A stretch of 64,000 nt of DNA from Hydractinia symbiolongicarpus (Eukaryota; Cnidaria; Hydrozoa; Anthoathecata; Hydractiniidae). Below the pieces are notes generated by a model that searched no databases, was not told where the DNA came from, and saw only the letters and a list, made by a program, of their open reading frames with translations. Shown in pieces: positions 12,806 through 24,700 of the stretch. Both the position numbers and the translations under genes were made by a program. Numbering within the stretch: position 1 is the stretch's first letter; each line of letters opens with the position of its first letter. Location: contig NC_079875.1 in the NCBI RefSeq assembly GCF_029227915.1, positions 9,855,001-9,919,000 on the forward strand. Reading direction: 5' to 3'.

Positions 12806-13900
12806 TCATCCTATTGCATTAAAACTAGGGGTGACATCAACATTTGTACCCAATGATTCATCAATGGATTGCACGGGTTCTGGTTCAATTTTGGAACAAT
12901 TTTCCTGAATGGCCTCAAGGACTGGCCTGATTTTGAAGAGTTTGTCGTTTTTATTTTCAGGTTGTTCTTTTGTTGTGTTGTCGACAACATGTAAATACCT
13001 GCGAAGATCAATGTAACGTTTTGCCGACATTACATCTGCTACTTTCTCATATCTGGTCTCCGTCTTCCAATACATCTGATAGGTTGGAAGCTTGACAATC
13101 CCCATCAAAATATGGATCCCTAAGAATCGTTCAATCTCCTCCTGGGTGGCTTTTATTGAACTTCCTTGGTTTTGCACGTTGTAGAGGTTTGTCTGTTCTA
13201 CTAGTAAATTTGTTATATTTTCTGTCCAAAAAATTCTGAAAAAGTCTATTGGATTCATTTCGTCAAAGTTTTCAGGTGGTCTGCTGAAAGCATCACCTTT
13301 GAAAGTAGTATCAATTTCGGGTGGTGCACCGGCTCTCCATCGCCATGTGTGGTTTTCTTTATTAGAATTTGATTTTGTCTTTTTGGTTGATGGATTGCTT
13401 AATTCTGATTCTGAAGTATCCGAGTCACTTTGTAATGACACTGATCCTGGTTCATTTTCTGCTGTTTCGGAATCGAATGAAATACTTGCTGTGTCAATAT
13501 AGTTTGGTTGTACGGTTGTTTTTTGGCGCTTACTGCGACGTAATTGATGTGGATCACCAACATTTTCCTCATCACTAAAAATATCTTCAACTGTTTTTGA
13601 TACTTCGGAATTTAATTTCTTCTTCGATCCTCTAGATGTAGATTGAGATGATTCTTGAGTATTCTGGGGTGCTACTGAATCTTTCGATTGGTCACTTTGA
13701 TACTCTGCTTCGTCTTTAGATAGGTCAGTTAATTCATGAACTCTAGGTGTTAGGACTAGGTTTTCATCAGTCTCAGTGTCATCTTCATCCTCAAGCTCTG
13801 AAAGCTCAGAATCAGAGCCAGGAGCAAGAATAAATTGTACTGCTTCCTCTGTATTGTAACGAATATTCTTGACGGCTTGCTTCTCAAATTTTTTACTCAT
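12806..13900 (-). pseudogene. piggyBac-like transposase (PGBD/DDE_Tnp_1_7), truncated before most of the catalytic core
   Basis: A single 364-codon frame. Residues 1-180 are acidic and Ser/Thr-rich (SDSELSELEDEDDTETDE), as in PGBD N-termini. From about 185 comes WRWRAGAPPEID, then MNPIDFFRIFWTENITNLLV, FLGIHILMGIVKLPTYQMYW, and the segment around MSAKRYIDLRRYLHVVDN, all typical of the DDE_Tnp_1_7 domain. It reaches SIDES, where the first catalytic Asp sits, then ends a few residues later at TGA. Full piggyBac transposases are about 550-600 residues, so the second and third catalytic Asp and the C-terminal Cys-rich domain are missing. Inactive as transposase; could still bind DNA. The ATG at 13900 is the first in frame. 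Confidence 0.85.
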
Positions 13901-14639
13901 TTTTCATTTGGCTAAAAAAAAAGAATTGTATAATTGACATAAAATACCAACAATTTAAGACCTATAATAAGTACTATTATGAATGAAGACCATTTATTTT
14001 GTGTAAATGCCTTCATCTTGCGGTAAAGTCAGTCAAATATGATGTCGAAACGTCTGACCTGAAAAGGAAAGGATAGGCAAGGCCACGAAAAAAGAGCACA
14101 TTGACGTTTTCGAAAAACTGTGATTTTGCCCAAAGTAGGGGTAGGCAAGCAGATTCAAAGTTGTCATTATATGTCATATTTAAAGCCAAAAGTATCAAAA
14201 TGATGTATTTTCTACAGTAAACAAGTATTCAAGATACAAGAGTACAATTGATCAAAAATATCAAAAATTATGACTTGATTTTGGCAAAGTTGCCATAGGG
14301 CAACAAATAGTTTTGAAAATTCATACAGTACTCAAATGTTTCGTTCTGAACTTCAAACTTTTAAAACAGTTCTATCAACTTAAGAAGAACGTAAATCAAT
14401 TAAAAAAGCTTAGGTAAACCCCCTTTTCACCTGCCATATAATAAAAACAAAACCAGTGTTAAAACGTGGCTTGCCGGATGTCTCACTACAACATCCGCCA
14501 TCTTTATTTTGATTTTTCAAAATTGAAATTTTCGGACATTACGGACGCAGTTACCAACAAAGATTACGGAAAAAAAGAACAAATCCGGTAAAAAGTCCCG
14601 GAACTGTCTAGAACCGAGCGGGAATATTTTGTTACCAGA

Positions 14640-14666
14640 AGGCAACCCAACCACGTAAAGGGTTAA
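14640..14666. mobile_element. Probable piggyBac terminus with TTAA target site
   Basis: Read on the minus strand the sequence is TTAACCCTTTACGTGG, the form of a piggyBac end (TTAA target, then CCC-rich inverted repeat). TTAA is at 14663-14666. It sits about 760 bp upstream of the truncated transposase and in the right orientation to be its 5' end. No convincing partner terminus was found on the low-coordinate side. Confidence 0.45.
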
Positions 14667-14819
14667 GAATGTTTTAATAGTATTTATTGTTAAATTTATA
14701 TTACGGTGTAAAAATGACTTTAAATTTTGTAAATTATTTTTAGATATAATATATACAGTGACTGTCAACAATGTCTTTTCCTTTATAAGTAAGTTTCACA
14801 GGGGGGAACTTACTTTGGG

Positions 14820-15960
14820 AAATTACAACCTCGTTCCCAGCGCATTTTGCCTTGTTGATGTCCGTAATAACGGCTCAGAGGGACCACAAGAGGTTGACCA
14901 CGAGGTTGAGGGAATTAATTTTTGCGAAAACTAATTTTTACGCACTCTGGACCCTATTTGAGATAAACAAGAGTTATGGGGACGAGAATTATTTTTGCGA
15001 GAAAATTTTTTTAACAAAAAATTTAATTTTTCCGAGAACTAGTTTTCGCGAAGGTGACAAGTCCTAATATCTTGCTAAAATTAAATTTTGCGAAATTTCG
15101 TAAAAAAAACGTTTTGATAACATTTTGTTTCTCAATTTATAACTATTTTTCAACGGTGTTTAAATAGGAGGCACTAAACAAAGACCGTTTATGTTGAATC
15201 TCGTATAAATTGTGTAAGTAGATTGGAAGGAAAAATTTAGTGCAAATATTTTTTTAAAAGGAAAGAAAAATTCACGAACATCAGTTTCCCGGTAATCTTT
15301 GCTGGAACTAAAATTCGCGAAATTACCAGAAACTGTAAAACTGAAATTCAGGAAATTTAATTCCTGCGAAAATTATTCTCCCTACGGTAGCTGGATAGTG
15401 AACAAACGTAACACGTACCCATATAAAATACAAGGAACTTAAATTTACCTTTCTTCTTTTTAAATAAACAGCAATGCTGTGGTACCATGTTATTTCTCAT
15501 TACAACAGATCCAGTGAAATGTATAGGATGATTACCCCTAAAATACAATAAAGAAATTTTTGTTCGCAAAAGTTTATGAAACGCGTAAAAAATAATCCTT
15601 GAATTAGCGAAAGTTTTGATCGCAACAAGAAATTTTGTTTTAAATGTTTTTTTATTTCAAGCGAGAAATTTGATCATATAATTCTTTAAAATTTAACAAG
15701 AATGGTCTATGGCGTTTATAGTTCTAAAATTTCTATTCTTTTCAAATTCGCGTAAAAATGTTGCAAATTTTTTCAATGTATTGAAAGAGCACCTCACACG
15801 AAATGACGCCCGGAGTCACTTCTCAAAGTCCCAAATTAAATAAACCCCTTTGTGTAACCACGGTGTTTTTTGTGTTTAGCCTCGTCCCCAGGCCATTATG
15901 AATTTGATATAGTTGGTCGCTTCGTAAAAACGACTCAGGGGGCCACAAGTCCGTGGAAAC
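14820..15960. repeat. MITE-rich region with TTCGCGAA-type palindromes
   Basis: Contains many variants of AATTTTTGCGAAAA and TTCGCGAA, and two same-orientation copies of a terminus-like sequence: ACAACCTCGTTCCCAG near 14828 and GCCTCGTCCCCAGG near 15880. Similar CTCGT-CCCAGG sequence recurs at 33905-34580. No gene supported. Confidence 0.45.
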
Positions 15961-16235
15961 GACGTTGAAACATGAGGTGCAGTCGTACATATTGCGTGTG
16001 TGGATCGTTTTTACAATTAGAGAGACAGAACCTCCATTCTTTCAGTCTAATCTTTTAAAGTTGTTAAGCCGGATTTCCAATTACATATACAACATATTGT
16101 TTTTATTTCCATGGTTAGTTGATAAACGGCTAGTGCTGAAACAAGAAGTTAGATTTCATGCTATCCACAGATCGAAGTGATAGACTTAATTTTTGAACAG
16201 TTCGTTTAATTCATAAACTGTTCACATCTAATCTA

Positions 16236-16490
16236 GGTCGTCACGCTGCGTGTAGTTATAATGTTCGCTTCGCAATCACAAATTCCGTGGTTCGTTCCAT
16301 ATGGGCATATTTAGCAAGTGTCTTCACCACAGCTACGGGTCAACCCATGCCATGTGAAGGAAATTGGGTAGGCAATGCCGGTGTATGCCTAATGTATATA
16401 TTCAAAACGCAGGACCCACGTTGATAACAGTGTTTCTGACACTGAAGCGGCTATATCTTGTATAAATATTCGGAATAAGAATAATAACAT
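16236..16490 (+). repeat. tRNA-derived SINE, copy 1 (diverged)
   Basis: Matches the copy at 23001-23248 over about 250 bp: GTTCGCTTCG, then GTGGTTCGTTCC (B-box-like), TTTAGCAAG, GAAATTGGG, CGGTGTATGCCTAATGTAT, GACCCACG, AACAGTGTTTC, and a tail rich in AAT. The A-box region is degraded here. Confidence 0.7.
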
Positions 16491-17054
16491 ACATTCTTTG
16501 ACAATTTATAATGAAACAAGACTAATTCGGAAGATTGTCGCATTTAGAAATTGTAAATTTTCACAGCAAACTCACGGGGCTGTTCATAGCGGAATTAGGA
16601 CTTCTGATCTCAGATTATTTGGTTAAATCCATGCCATACTATAGATCTGTTGCTGACATCTCCACGACCACTTCTCCCGAATTTCGGCCCCTTTGTGTGG
16701 TCCAACGTGGATAATTTTGTCCTCCGCGCGCGTTAGAGAATGCCATTAGCGAATTCCAAACGCTGTCAATCTAGCCCACCTAGCCTAGCCTGTCGCTTGT
16801 AGTGTATTGAATTTGGCTGAATTTAAAAAAACATGACGATGTTTTAATAATTTTGTCCACGACTGTGCCTTACTAAAGCAGAAATTCGCGCGAATATTAG
16901 AAAACACTAAGAAAGTCAACTGGCTGAATAAATATACAATTTCTTTATATAATGTCTTCTCACTTTGCGAATTAAGCAAGTTTCCTTTTGCAAATTTGCA
17001 AATTTTATTTCGACACCTATACATAAAACACGTGCTTTAAGCTGGCTTTCAAAG

Positions 17055-18164
17055 CTTTATTCGGAGAAACTTTTGCGAGAGAAAATTTTGCGTTTTTGGC
17101 CTTTTTCGCAAAACTTTGTCTTGCAAAACTTAAAAAAATGGCCATTCGCGATAGTTTATCCACTAAAATTTTAAATTTTTTTTTGTTTTTTAAAGTTATT
17201 TCTTGACTCTCCCTCACTTTGCTCGCCCTCCCGATATAAAAAGAGACAACGTTGAAACCTTTGCATGCTGGTTGGGTGATCGCCTTTTACAACTACATAC
17301 CATCAGCCGATGGTAAAGATATCATCATTAATGGATGGAAAGCCGCTGGAATATACGACCCTATTTTACTTATTATATACCAACCACAAGGTAATTAATA
17401 CCTCTAAAATATTTTGAAGTCATTGTTGTTGCTTGGTCTGGCTTTATGTATAATAAACTTATATATCTCTATGCAAAATTTCGGAGGATATAACTAACTA
17501 GTTTAAAGATTTTAAGTTTATTTTATTAGAAAGTTTGAGCTAAAAGCAAGGTAAGTACGTAAAACAAACAAATCATGGATATTCAATATATGTCAGAAAC
17601 TTTTCTGTTATTTTCAGTTATATTTAGATGCCCAATATAATATTCAAGATAAATTAAGTTTTTGTTTCTTGCCACGGTGATTTTGAACTTTTATTATTGG
17701 TCGATCTACCTTATTAGTTTTGAATCTGGACAAGGTTTGCAGAATTGATGAAGAGGAGCGGAATGCTTATAATCAAGTTACTGGCGAAGAAGACGATGTG
17801 TGGGAGCCGGAAGAAGACGAGCCTAGAAATGTGTTTTATCTGTTTTGTGATTTTGACGATGAACCCAATTTGTAAAAAAACGTTTTTACATACCATTAGA
17901 AAGAAAATTACATCGTTAAAAAACACTTCTTCCTTTTTCTTCCATACGAAATATAGGCCACCTTTTTTAAAAGAACAAAAAAAAATAAGTTCATAATCAC
18001 GAATCGCGAAATTTTATCTCCGCCAAAACTTTTCAATTTCGGATTTCGCGAAAGATTATTTCGCGAAAATATTTCAATTTGTAGATTTGCGAAAATTTAT
18101 CCAAAAAATTCGCGAGTTTTTGGACTCGCGAAAGTTTCTCTCGCGAAAGTTTCTCCGAATAAAG
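17055..18164 (+). mobile_element. 1.1-kb DNA transposon with ~30-bp terminal inverted repeats carrying a pogo-like transposase tail
   Basis: The left end starts CTTTATTCGGAGAAACTTT and continues TGCGAGAGAAA. The reverse complement of the right end starts CTTTATTCGGAGAAACTTT and continues CGCGAGAGAAA, so 29 of 30 positions agree. TTCGCGAA-type palindromes lie just inside both ends. The interior holds two exons encoding the C-terminus of a transposase. The full gene would not fit, so this is probably an internally deleted derivative. Target duplication is unclear; TA is possible. Confidence 0.7.
17252..17875 (+). pseudogene. C-terminal part of a pogo/Tigger-like (DDE_1) transposase, two exons
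   Basis: The first exon (17252-17390) encodes LKPLHAGWVIAFYNYIPSAD then GKDIIINGWKAAGIYDPI, matching the PLHA.W....YN......G...I..GW..AGI block near the C-terminus of CENP-B/jerky/pogo-type transposases. A GT donor at 17391 and an AG at 17716-17717 join in phase to 17718-17875, which encodes an acidic tail (RIDEEERNAYNQVTGEEDDV) ending at TAA. The catalytic DDE core is absent. It lies inside the inverted-repeat element 17055-18164. Confidence 0.5.
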
Positions 18165-19110
18165 TAATTACTCATTCTTCTGTTGTGTTCATACGTTCTC
18201 ACAATTCTCACTTATTTTATTTTATTGAGACCATCTTTTTATTTATCTATTAAATGTGCTTACAGGTAAAAACAAGGCTAAAAAAAAGCCCACTTTCGCC
18301 AATTTTTCCTACAAAATTTTGGCCTTGTTTACACCAGTTTAAATTACACCACTTGACAAAACTTAACGCTATTTAGGAACAACAAAGGCCAATTATGTAT
18401 GTCCACCACTTGATGCGCAAAATTATACATGCGCGAATTATTAACTCACGCAAACTTCAGCCTTTCAGAGTTTATATGAAGTTTTGAAACAGAACCACTT
18501 TCATCGGTATTCCGTCCACTGTACTTAAAGGCAACCCGATGCAATACGGTTAATATTATTATTATTACTATTTTTACTAAGGAAAGCCTCTTCAGTTTCT
18601 AATAGGACTGTTATCAATGAGGGTCCTGCGAAGGGGAGCATCAAGAAGATGTGTACACTAACACAAGAATACCACTATTTCTAAATTCTGTTTTTAATTT
18701 TTTTTGGGCTCAGTGATAAGGCAAAATTGCTTTCTGCAAGCTCTAGTCAGTCTTTTAATTTTTTTCGTATGGTTTAAGATCTTTATTTTACTAGCTGATG
18801 TATGTATATATTTTCTATTTACTTTTAAACGATACGAACTTGTATATATAAACGAACTTGTAACTGTCTTTGACGAAAAGAATACACACTACTACACTAC
18901 ACTACTTGCTTCTCAAGCACTTTTGTCGGTAAGGCACACACGCGAAAATATAAATTAAGGACTAAAGGGCTAATTCGAATTAATACAGTAATATCTTTAA
19001 TAATAACATTCGCAGTTTAAAGTTATAAAAGGTTATTAAAAATAAACTTTACACACTTAATGACTAAAAAAATTACCTGAAATGTTCGAAATGACAAGCC
19101 TGAAAATGTA
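18165..19110. other. Intergenic, including one ~60-bp dispersed repeat
   Basis: No gene supported. At 18585-18640 the sequence GCCTCTTCAGTTTCTAATAG leading to GAGGGTCCTGCGAAGGGG matches 44892-44946 (intron 8 of the flippase gene), so it is a dispersed repeat. Confidence 0.5.
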
Positions 19111-20055
19111 TTAAAAAACAAAATTTGATTGATTGATTTGAAATAAAAAACCGTCTGGATCTTGTATAAAAATATTTTCAACACCATCAACGTCACGACA
19201 CACGTCAAAAGTAGTAACGCTTTGCTTAATGTTCTCCATGACGTCTGACGACACGCACAAGGAAATACCGACGTGACCAAGTTTGCCGACGCCGTCCCTG
19301 TCGTTGGTTACAAAATTAAAATCTTTCGGCGTGGTGTGTCGGTGACGAATTTCAACTTGGCAAAACTCTTTTCCATATAACCATTCCCTGTTCTCCACTG
19401 CAGAGAGTATTTTATTAACTGGCTCTTCTTCAGTGTAGGTGAAAAAATACAATGTGAAGGCCAATTTGTTTCCAGGTTGTTCCTCACACACGTGTTTCAT
19501 TTGTAATACGTTCGTGTAGAAATCATATGTGGGCTTAATCGCGCGAGTTTCGTGAGTTATTTGACCAATACAAGGTAATCGAGTTTTTGGTTGATCGAGA
19601 CAGCCCACTTCGCCGGTGTATGGTTGAAAGTTTTCTTCAAATGTGTGTTGCAACAACTCTATGCTATACCCGTTCGGATCCTTTATAAATGCTACAAATC
19701 CAACATCAAAAAATTGTTCACCATCTGAGATTTCGTATCCATTCTTCCTGAAATATCTCGCAGCTGCATTTAAATCCGCCAAGGCTAACCCTGTTTTCCA
19801 ATATCCCCGATGTTCATAATCGACTTTAAAATTTTCGTCCACAATAAAGCAGATTCCAGTGGGTTGATAGACTTTCGATTTTTGTTTATAAGTAAAAACA
19901 TGTATTTTATTATCACTCCAAGTGTAAGGATAGCCTTGTTTAGACACTGTTTTCACTACATACTCCATGCCGCAAACTTTAGTGTAAAAGTGAATAGTTT
20001 TCTCTAGATTTTCTTTCAGCACTCTTAGTATGTTATACTTGATGTAAGACTGCAT
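19111..20055 (-). CDS. Two-domain glyoxalase I-like (VOC superfamily) protein
   Basis: A single exon of 314 residues from the ATG at 20055 (MQSYIKYNILRVL). Two VOC modules: residues 1-137 and about 160-310. The second aligns well with glyoxalase I (YDFYTNVLQMKH, FTLYFFTYTEEEP, GHVGISL, IFIQDPDGFLFQI). Glyoxalase I isomerises the methylglyoxal-glutathione hemithioacetal in the cytosol, using a metal bound by Gln, Glu, His and Glu. By my alignment the C-terminal module keeps Gln165, Glu235 and His261 but has Gln306 at the last Glu. The N-terminal module keeps only Glu133 (Tyr7 and Thr88 or a neighbour replace Gln and His). In two-domain glyoxalases each site combines both halves, so neither looks complete. 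Function is uncertain. A strong acceptor (CTTTCTTCTAG) lies 8 bases before the ATG. Confidence 0.8.
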   Translation of the reverse strand: MQSYIKYNILRVLKENLEKTIHFYTKVCGMEYVVKTVSKQGYPYTWSDNKIHVFTYKQKSKVYQPTGICFIVDENFKVDYEHRGYWKTGLALADLNAAARYFRKNGYEISDGEQFFDVGFVAFIKDPNGYSIELLQHTFEENFQPYTGEVGCLDQPKTRLPCIGQITHETRAIKPTYDFYTNVLQMKHVCEEQPGNKLAFTLYFFTYTEEEPVNKILSAVENREWLYGKEFCQVEIRHRHTTPKDFNFVTNDRDGVGKLGHVGISLCVSSDVMENIKQSVTTFDVCRDVDGVENIFIQDPDGFLFQINQSNFVF

Positions 20056-21728
20056 ATTTGTCACTAGAAGAAAGATATAAATTTAGAATGCAACAAATTA
20101 AATGCAAAAGACTTTTGCTCCGATAGCAGTTTTGTTAACGATTTTCTAAGAAACACCCATTTTCTCTCAGTGAGAGTGAAATCAAACCCTTCTTTATTCC
20201 TTATTTTACTTATTTGTGCCATATGTATACATTAACTAAACCAAAGAGAGATTACTTAAACTATTTTATACGCAAGGCTTGTCGTGACTTTTTTGACAAT
20301 GGTCAATTTGTTGGTATAGTCAACTTGTAGTTGCCATGGACACGTGAAAAAAGCTTCTGATTATCCCCAGCATGCCCATTTATTAGTCAAGTGCGAGTTA
20401 AGTAAAGCCTCTTTAAGTTCCTGTCCAGCTACCTTAAGTTGATTGACGAAAACTTGCTTTCAAAGGACTTTCTATTAACCTTGAGAATGAAATCAAAATA
20501 CCGAGGCTGAATCGGCGAGCTGCCTATAAAACAAATTATAAAAAATTTCAGTACAGCACGACTATTATTATTAGGTCTAATAAATTAGATTAAATATGTC
20601 CTTATCAATGACGTCATTGAAGGTTTTGGTTACCTCAAAAACCCTACAAAACGTAGAAAGAAATCGAGACTGATTTTTCAGTCATTAAATACCCATAAAG
20701 TTACTGGCATTTGTTTTTTTGTCGTAAATTATGTGTTTATAGGGACAAAAAACGTCCTACCGTCCTTTCTCCAGAAAATGAGAATTATTGTAAGGACCAT
20801 ATAAGTAATACTTAGAAAAACGATTGATAACACAAAAATGTGCTCTTTCCAGACATGGTCTTTAGCCACAACATCCATCCACCAGTCGAACTGTTTCCTA
20901 AACTGTTCATATTAAGAAAAACTATACACATTCTTTATAACAATCATCAACTTTTACTAAAACTTTGATCTGATCGTCCCATTTAAAGATATCAAACTCG
21001 ACCTTAAGGTTTAGTGATTATTTGACACTGCAGCAAAAAACCTGGGTTCGAGGTTGCGATACTAAAAAATATCACGTGAGAAATACAGTTTGTGCAGAGT
21101 TTATATATAATTCTTTTAACATTAACAACCATTTACAAAAAATATACATATTTACAACCTAAAACATAACTTGCTATAACAACTAACTTGGTTCTAATAC
21201 TCAGAATTGAATCCAACAGGGTGCAATAACTGCGTTTAACAGCACGCTAATTCGGAAGGTTTATTAAAGCGGGGTTGCAAGCTTGACTCGACAACCATTT
21301 TTGTTTACAATGAAGTCATATATCGGTACATTTGGGACATCGAGATCATCTATATGAGTGAAAGCTAAATATAAAAGTTTTGTTTTTTATACATAAACAA
21401 AGACAAATATATAAACAAAGTCGAGAAACAGGTTGAAATAAACCGAATTTACTTTGACCATATTCGAGCTGGTTATATATTACTGGCTAGAATGTTTGAT
21501 CGAATAAAAATATACGAAACTTTTGGATAACTCTTTTATTAATAACTGTATTCCGCCCGACAGCCCGCCGGTCTGCGTGTAAAAAATCGTGCTACAGAAA
21601 CACAAAATGCTTTAAATAATTTAATCGACTTTGTTTTTGCAAAATTGCTCAATAATAAGTCCTATCATTTCTTCTAGATTTGCACAATAATCTCCACATA
21701 AGTATTTCGTAAATAGAAATTCGCAAGG
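20056..21728. other. Intergenic, nothing recognised
   Basis: AT-rich sequence between the VOC gene start and the 3' end of the BRCT/membrane-anchor gene. It should hold the VOC promoter or an upstream non-coding exon, but no element stands out. Confidence 0.5.
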
Positions 21729-24700
21729 TTAAGTATCGCTAATTTTTTGTTGTTGTTGTCGTCTTCTGTTCCATTTTATTAAAATGTAAAACAAATAAAA
21801 CATACCGGTAAAGGCACCGTATGTGAAATCTTGTATTCCTTTTTCACCAATCTTTTTGTGTTCAATCACCTTAATGTGTTCTTGCATTGTTGCTTCACGC
21901 GACGTAACGATCCGCTCATTCGTGTAATTTACGATACTTTCACGTCTGACGCCGTCACTTTCTATGCTTTGTCGCTGATAATTATCTAGCGACTTCTTCT
22001 TACCACCAGAGAGTAAAACCTGGTAAGGGTAATTTAAGTTCATAACATGCTATAAGGTTGTTTATAAGGGAGGGGGGGTGGGGGGGTACTAAATCTATAT
22101 TATTATAATCCGGATAAAACATATAGCCCGCAATTAAACAAAATTTCTGCAAATGCAAATACCAAATCACTTCAGCACCCCCTGTTTAAACAATTTTTTT
22201 CAATAAAGGCCCTTACGCCCTCCACAAAAAGTTCTAAGCGTTTACTGGAAGCATTATTCACCCAAACTGTTTGTGTCATTTTTGAGATAACGTAACCATA
22301 AGAGACGATAGCCGCCGTCAATATGACGACATTATAACAAAAAATGTATGATAAAAAGTTAAGTACACAGTTGTCATACCATGCTTTGCGTTTCTTTATT
22401 AAGAAGTTCATGGATTTCTTTCGGACTGAGCTGCTCATCAGCACCCTTTGTCCTAGTGGTTGGTGTACATACTTCGTCTCCAGGCGTTTCTTCATCAAGA
22501 AGTGTATTTGAGGAACTACTATATAACTTTCGCTTACGCCTTCCGGACATCGGCGTAACTAAACAAACAAACAAATTATCGTCTAAAACCACTGAAAGAA
22601 AGTTATTCGGCTTAAGAGTGATTTTCCTCCTTGTTTTGGCCTGTTTGTTCTCATGGTGTTTTGCTATACTTTTTGTCACAGGCTCTTACACATTAATCCT
22701 TAGGCAAAACCCAGACGAAAATAAAAAAACAACCCTTTACAGCTTCTGCTAAATATTCAACCCTATAAAGAAAGAAAGTATTTATAAGTTTCAAACTACA
22801 GAAATGCTGTTACCAATATTTACTTCAACGTTTCTTGAAGGTTTGAATGATTGATATCCGAGGTCTCCTTGGGCACCTAGTCTAATTTTAAGGTTGTCCG
22901 AAAACAACCGTGACTGACACTGTTTGGGTGCATCGATGTTTACAATGACAAAAGGTATTCCGGTTCTGCAAATGCATTATTGGAACATGGAAACTACAGT
23001 GGCGCATGGTCTAGTGGTTATGGAGTTCGCTTCGTAATTAAAAGGTCCGCGGTTCGGTCCACACCGCGGGATGTTTAGCAAGCGCTTTTACCACAACTGC
23101 GGGTAAACCATGCTATGTGAGGAAATTGGGTGGGCAGTTCCGGTGTATACCTAATGTATGCATTCTGAACACGGGACCCACGGTAATAACAGTGTTTCCA
23201 ACACTGAAATGGTATAGCTTGTATATTATTCGTAACAATAATAGTTAAAAACAAATCTCAGAAGTACCCACAATGCAACCCTCTTAGATTCTGTATTCTG
23301 TAGACACACAAACACTTGCATAAGAACGTATAAATATTATAGGAAACTCAAATAAAAATAAAAAATACAAGTAAATTTACCTTCCATGGTATCAACAACA
23401 GAATCCAGCTTCCCGTTACTCTTCTGTCGGTTTCGTACTGGGTAGGTTTCTTCATACACTTTTCCATTATCATGGTTATCAGGTTGGTCTGATGCTACTT
23501 CTAAGGCAGGTTTTAATTTAGTCTTTTTACTTTTCCCCAATGTAGGTTGATCACTCCGCGTAGGAGAGTCGCCACGTGAAGTCGTTCTCCTCCTTTTTTC
23601 GAGAGCAGTGTCATTTCTTTTTCTTTGATAATTTCGCGCAGGAGTGCCATTACGCGGTGTCATTCGACTCCTATTACTTCTACTTTCAATTTCCATGTCT
23701 TCCTCTTCGGTTGAAAAATCGCCGGCGGCATTTTTTGAAGTTTCGTTTTTACTGTTGGTAAAGTCAGGTTCAGCAATACCGCCCCTCCTCCGTAGTAAGT
23801 ATTTCTCTTCCTTTCGTACTGGTGTACGGACACGCAAATCGTACTTCAAGTTGTCTTGGTGAACACCGACGTCACCAGAATCACTCTCACGCTCGGAGTC
23901 TGTTTCGAGTTTCTTCCGGCCCTCCGATTTTCGTCTCCTCCTTGTCGTTTTTCTCAACTCACCATCACTGTCTTGACTTGATTCTTCTGATTGCGATATC
24001 AAGCAGGCGTTACGCGCTACTTCTTGTACACGTGATTTCGTTGAAGAACGCGGAACTTTAGACTTTGCGGTAGGGACTTTCTTTGCACTAGGCGGTTTGC
24101 CCCTCACAACAGTATTTTTTGGAGTCGATTGCCTGCTTGCTGTTCCGCTTGTTTTCTTTGATGGATGAGTAGTACAAGTAGTTCCGCTGGGGGTTGGTTG
24201 CTTAGCGACGGTAATATTTTTTGTATAGGATGGTTGGTCTTTAGCAAAAGTATTTTTGCGAGTTGATGTAGCTGAATTATCATAGGTGCGTGGTGGAAAT
24301 TTCTCCTGAAACAACAAGATGTTAATATTCTTAGTATCAGTAAAAACGTTCTTTTTATAACCACTATATTCCTCTTTTAGACTAAAAACGCGGCAAAAAT
24401 CAACACATATATCTACTTCAATCTCTCTTTAAGCTCATTCGACGTAAAATTTAATGGACACAATCCTAAGATATAATAAAATGCATAGGAAATTATAGCT
24501 CTTAAAAGTTATTTAGCGCTGAAAGCACTGGGCGGTAGAAAGTGCACTGGTTTTTCGTGCCATAAGTATCCTTTAAAAAAAGTTGACGCCCAAGCATTAA
24601 GTAACGCCTAAAATTTTGACAGCATTAGCTAAAGGACATTTTTTCAAGGAATGGATTAGATCGATTACAAAAGGTTCTTTCATATAAAAGTTTACAAAAT

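Noticed and set aside
22172-22498. 108-codon minus-strand frame with a hydrophobic stretch
   Set aside because: It begins as an out-of-frame shadow of exon 6 of the BRCT gene and runs into the following intron, which has good GT-AG borders.
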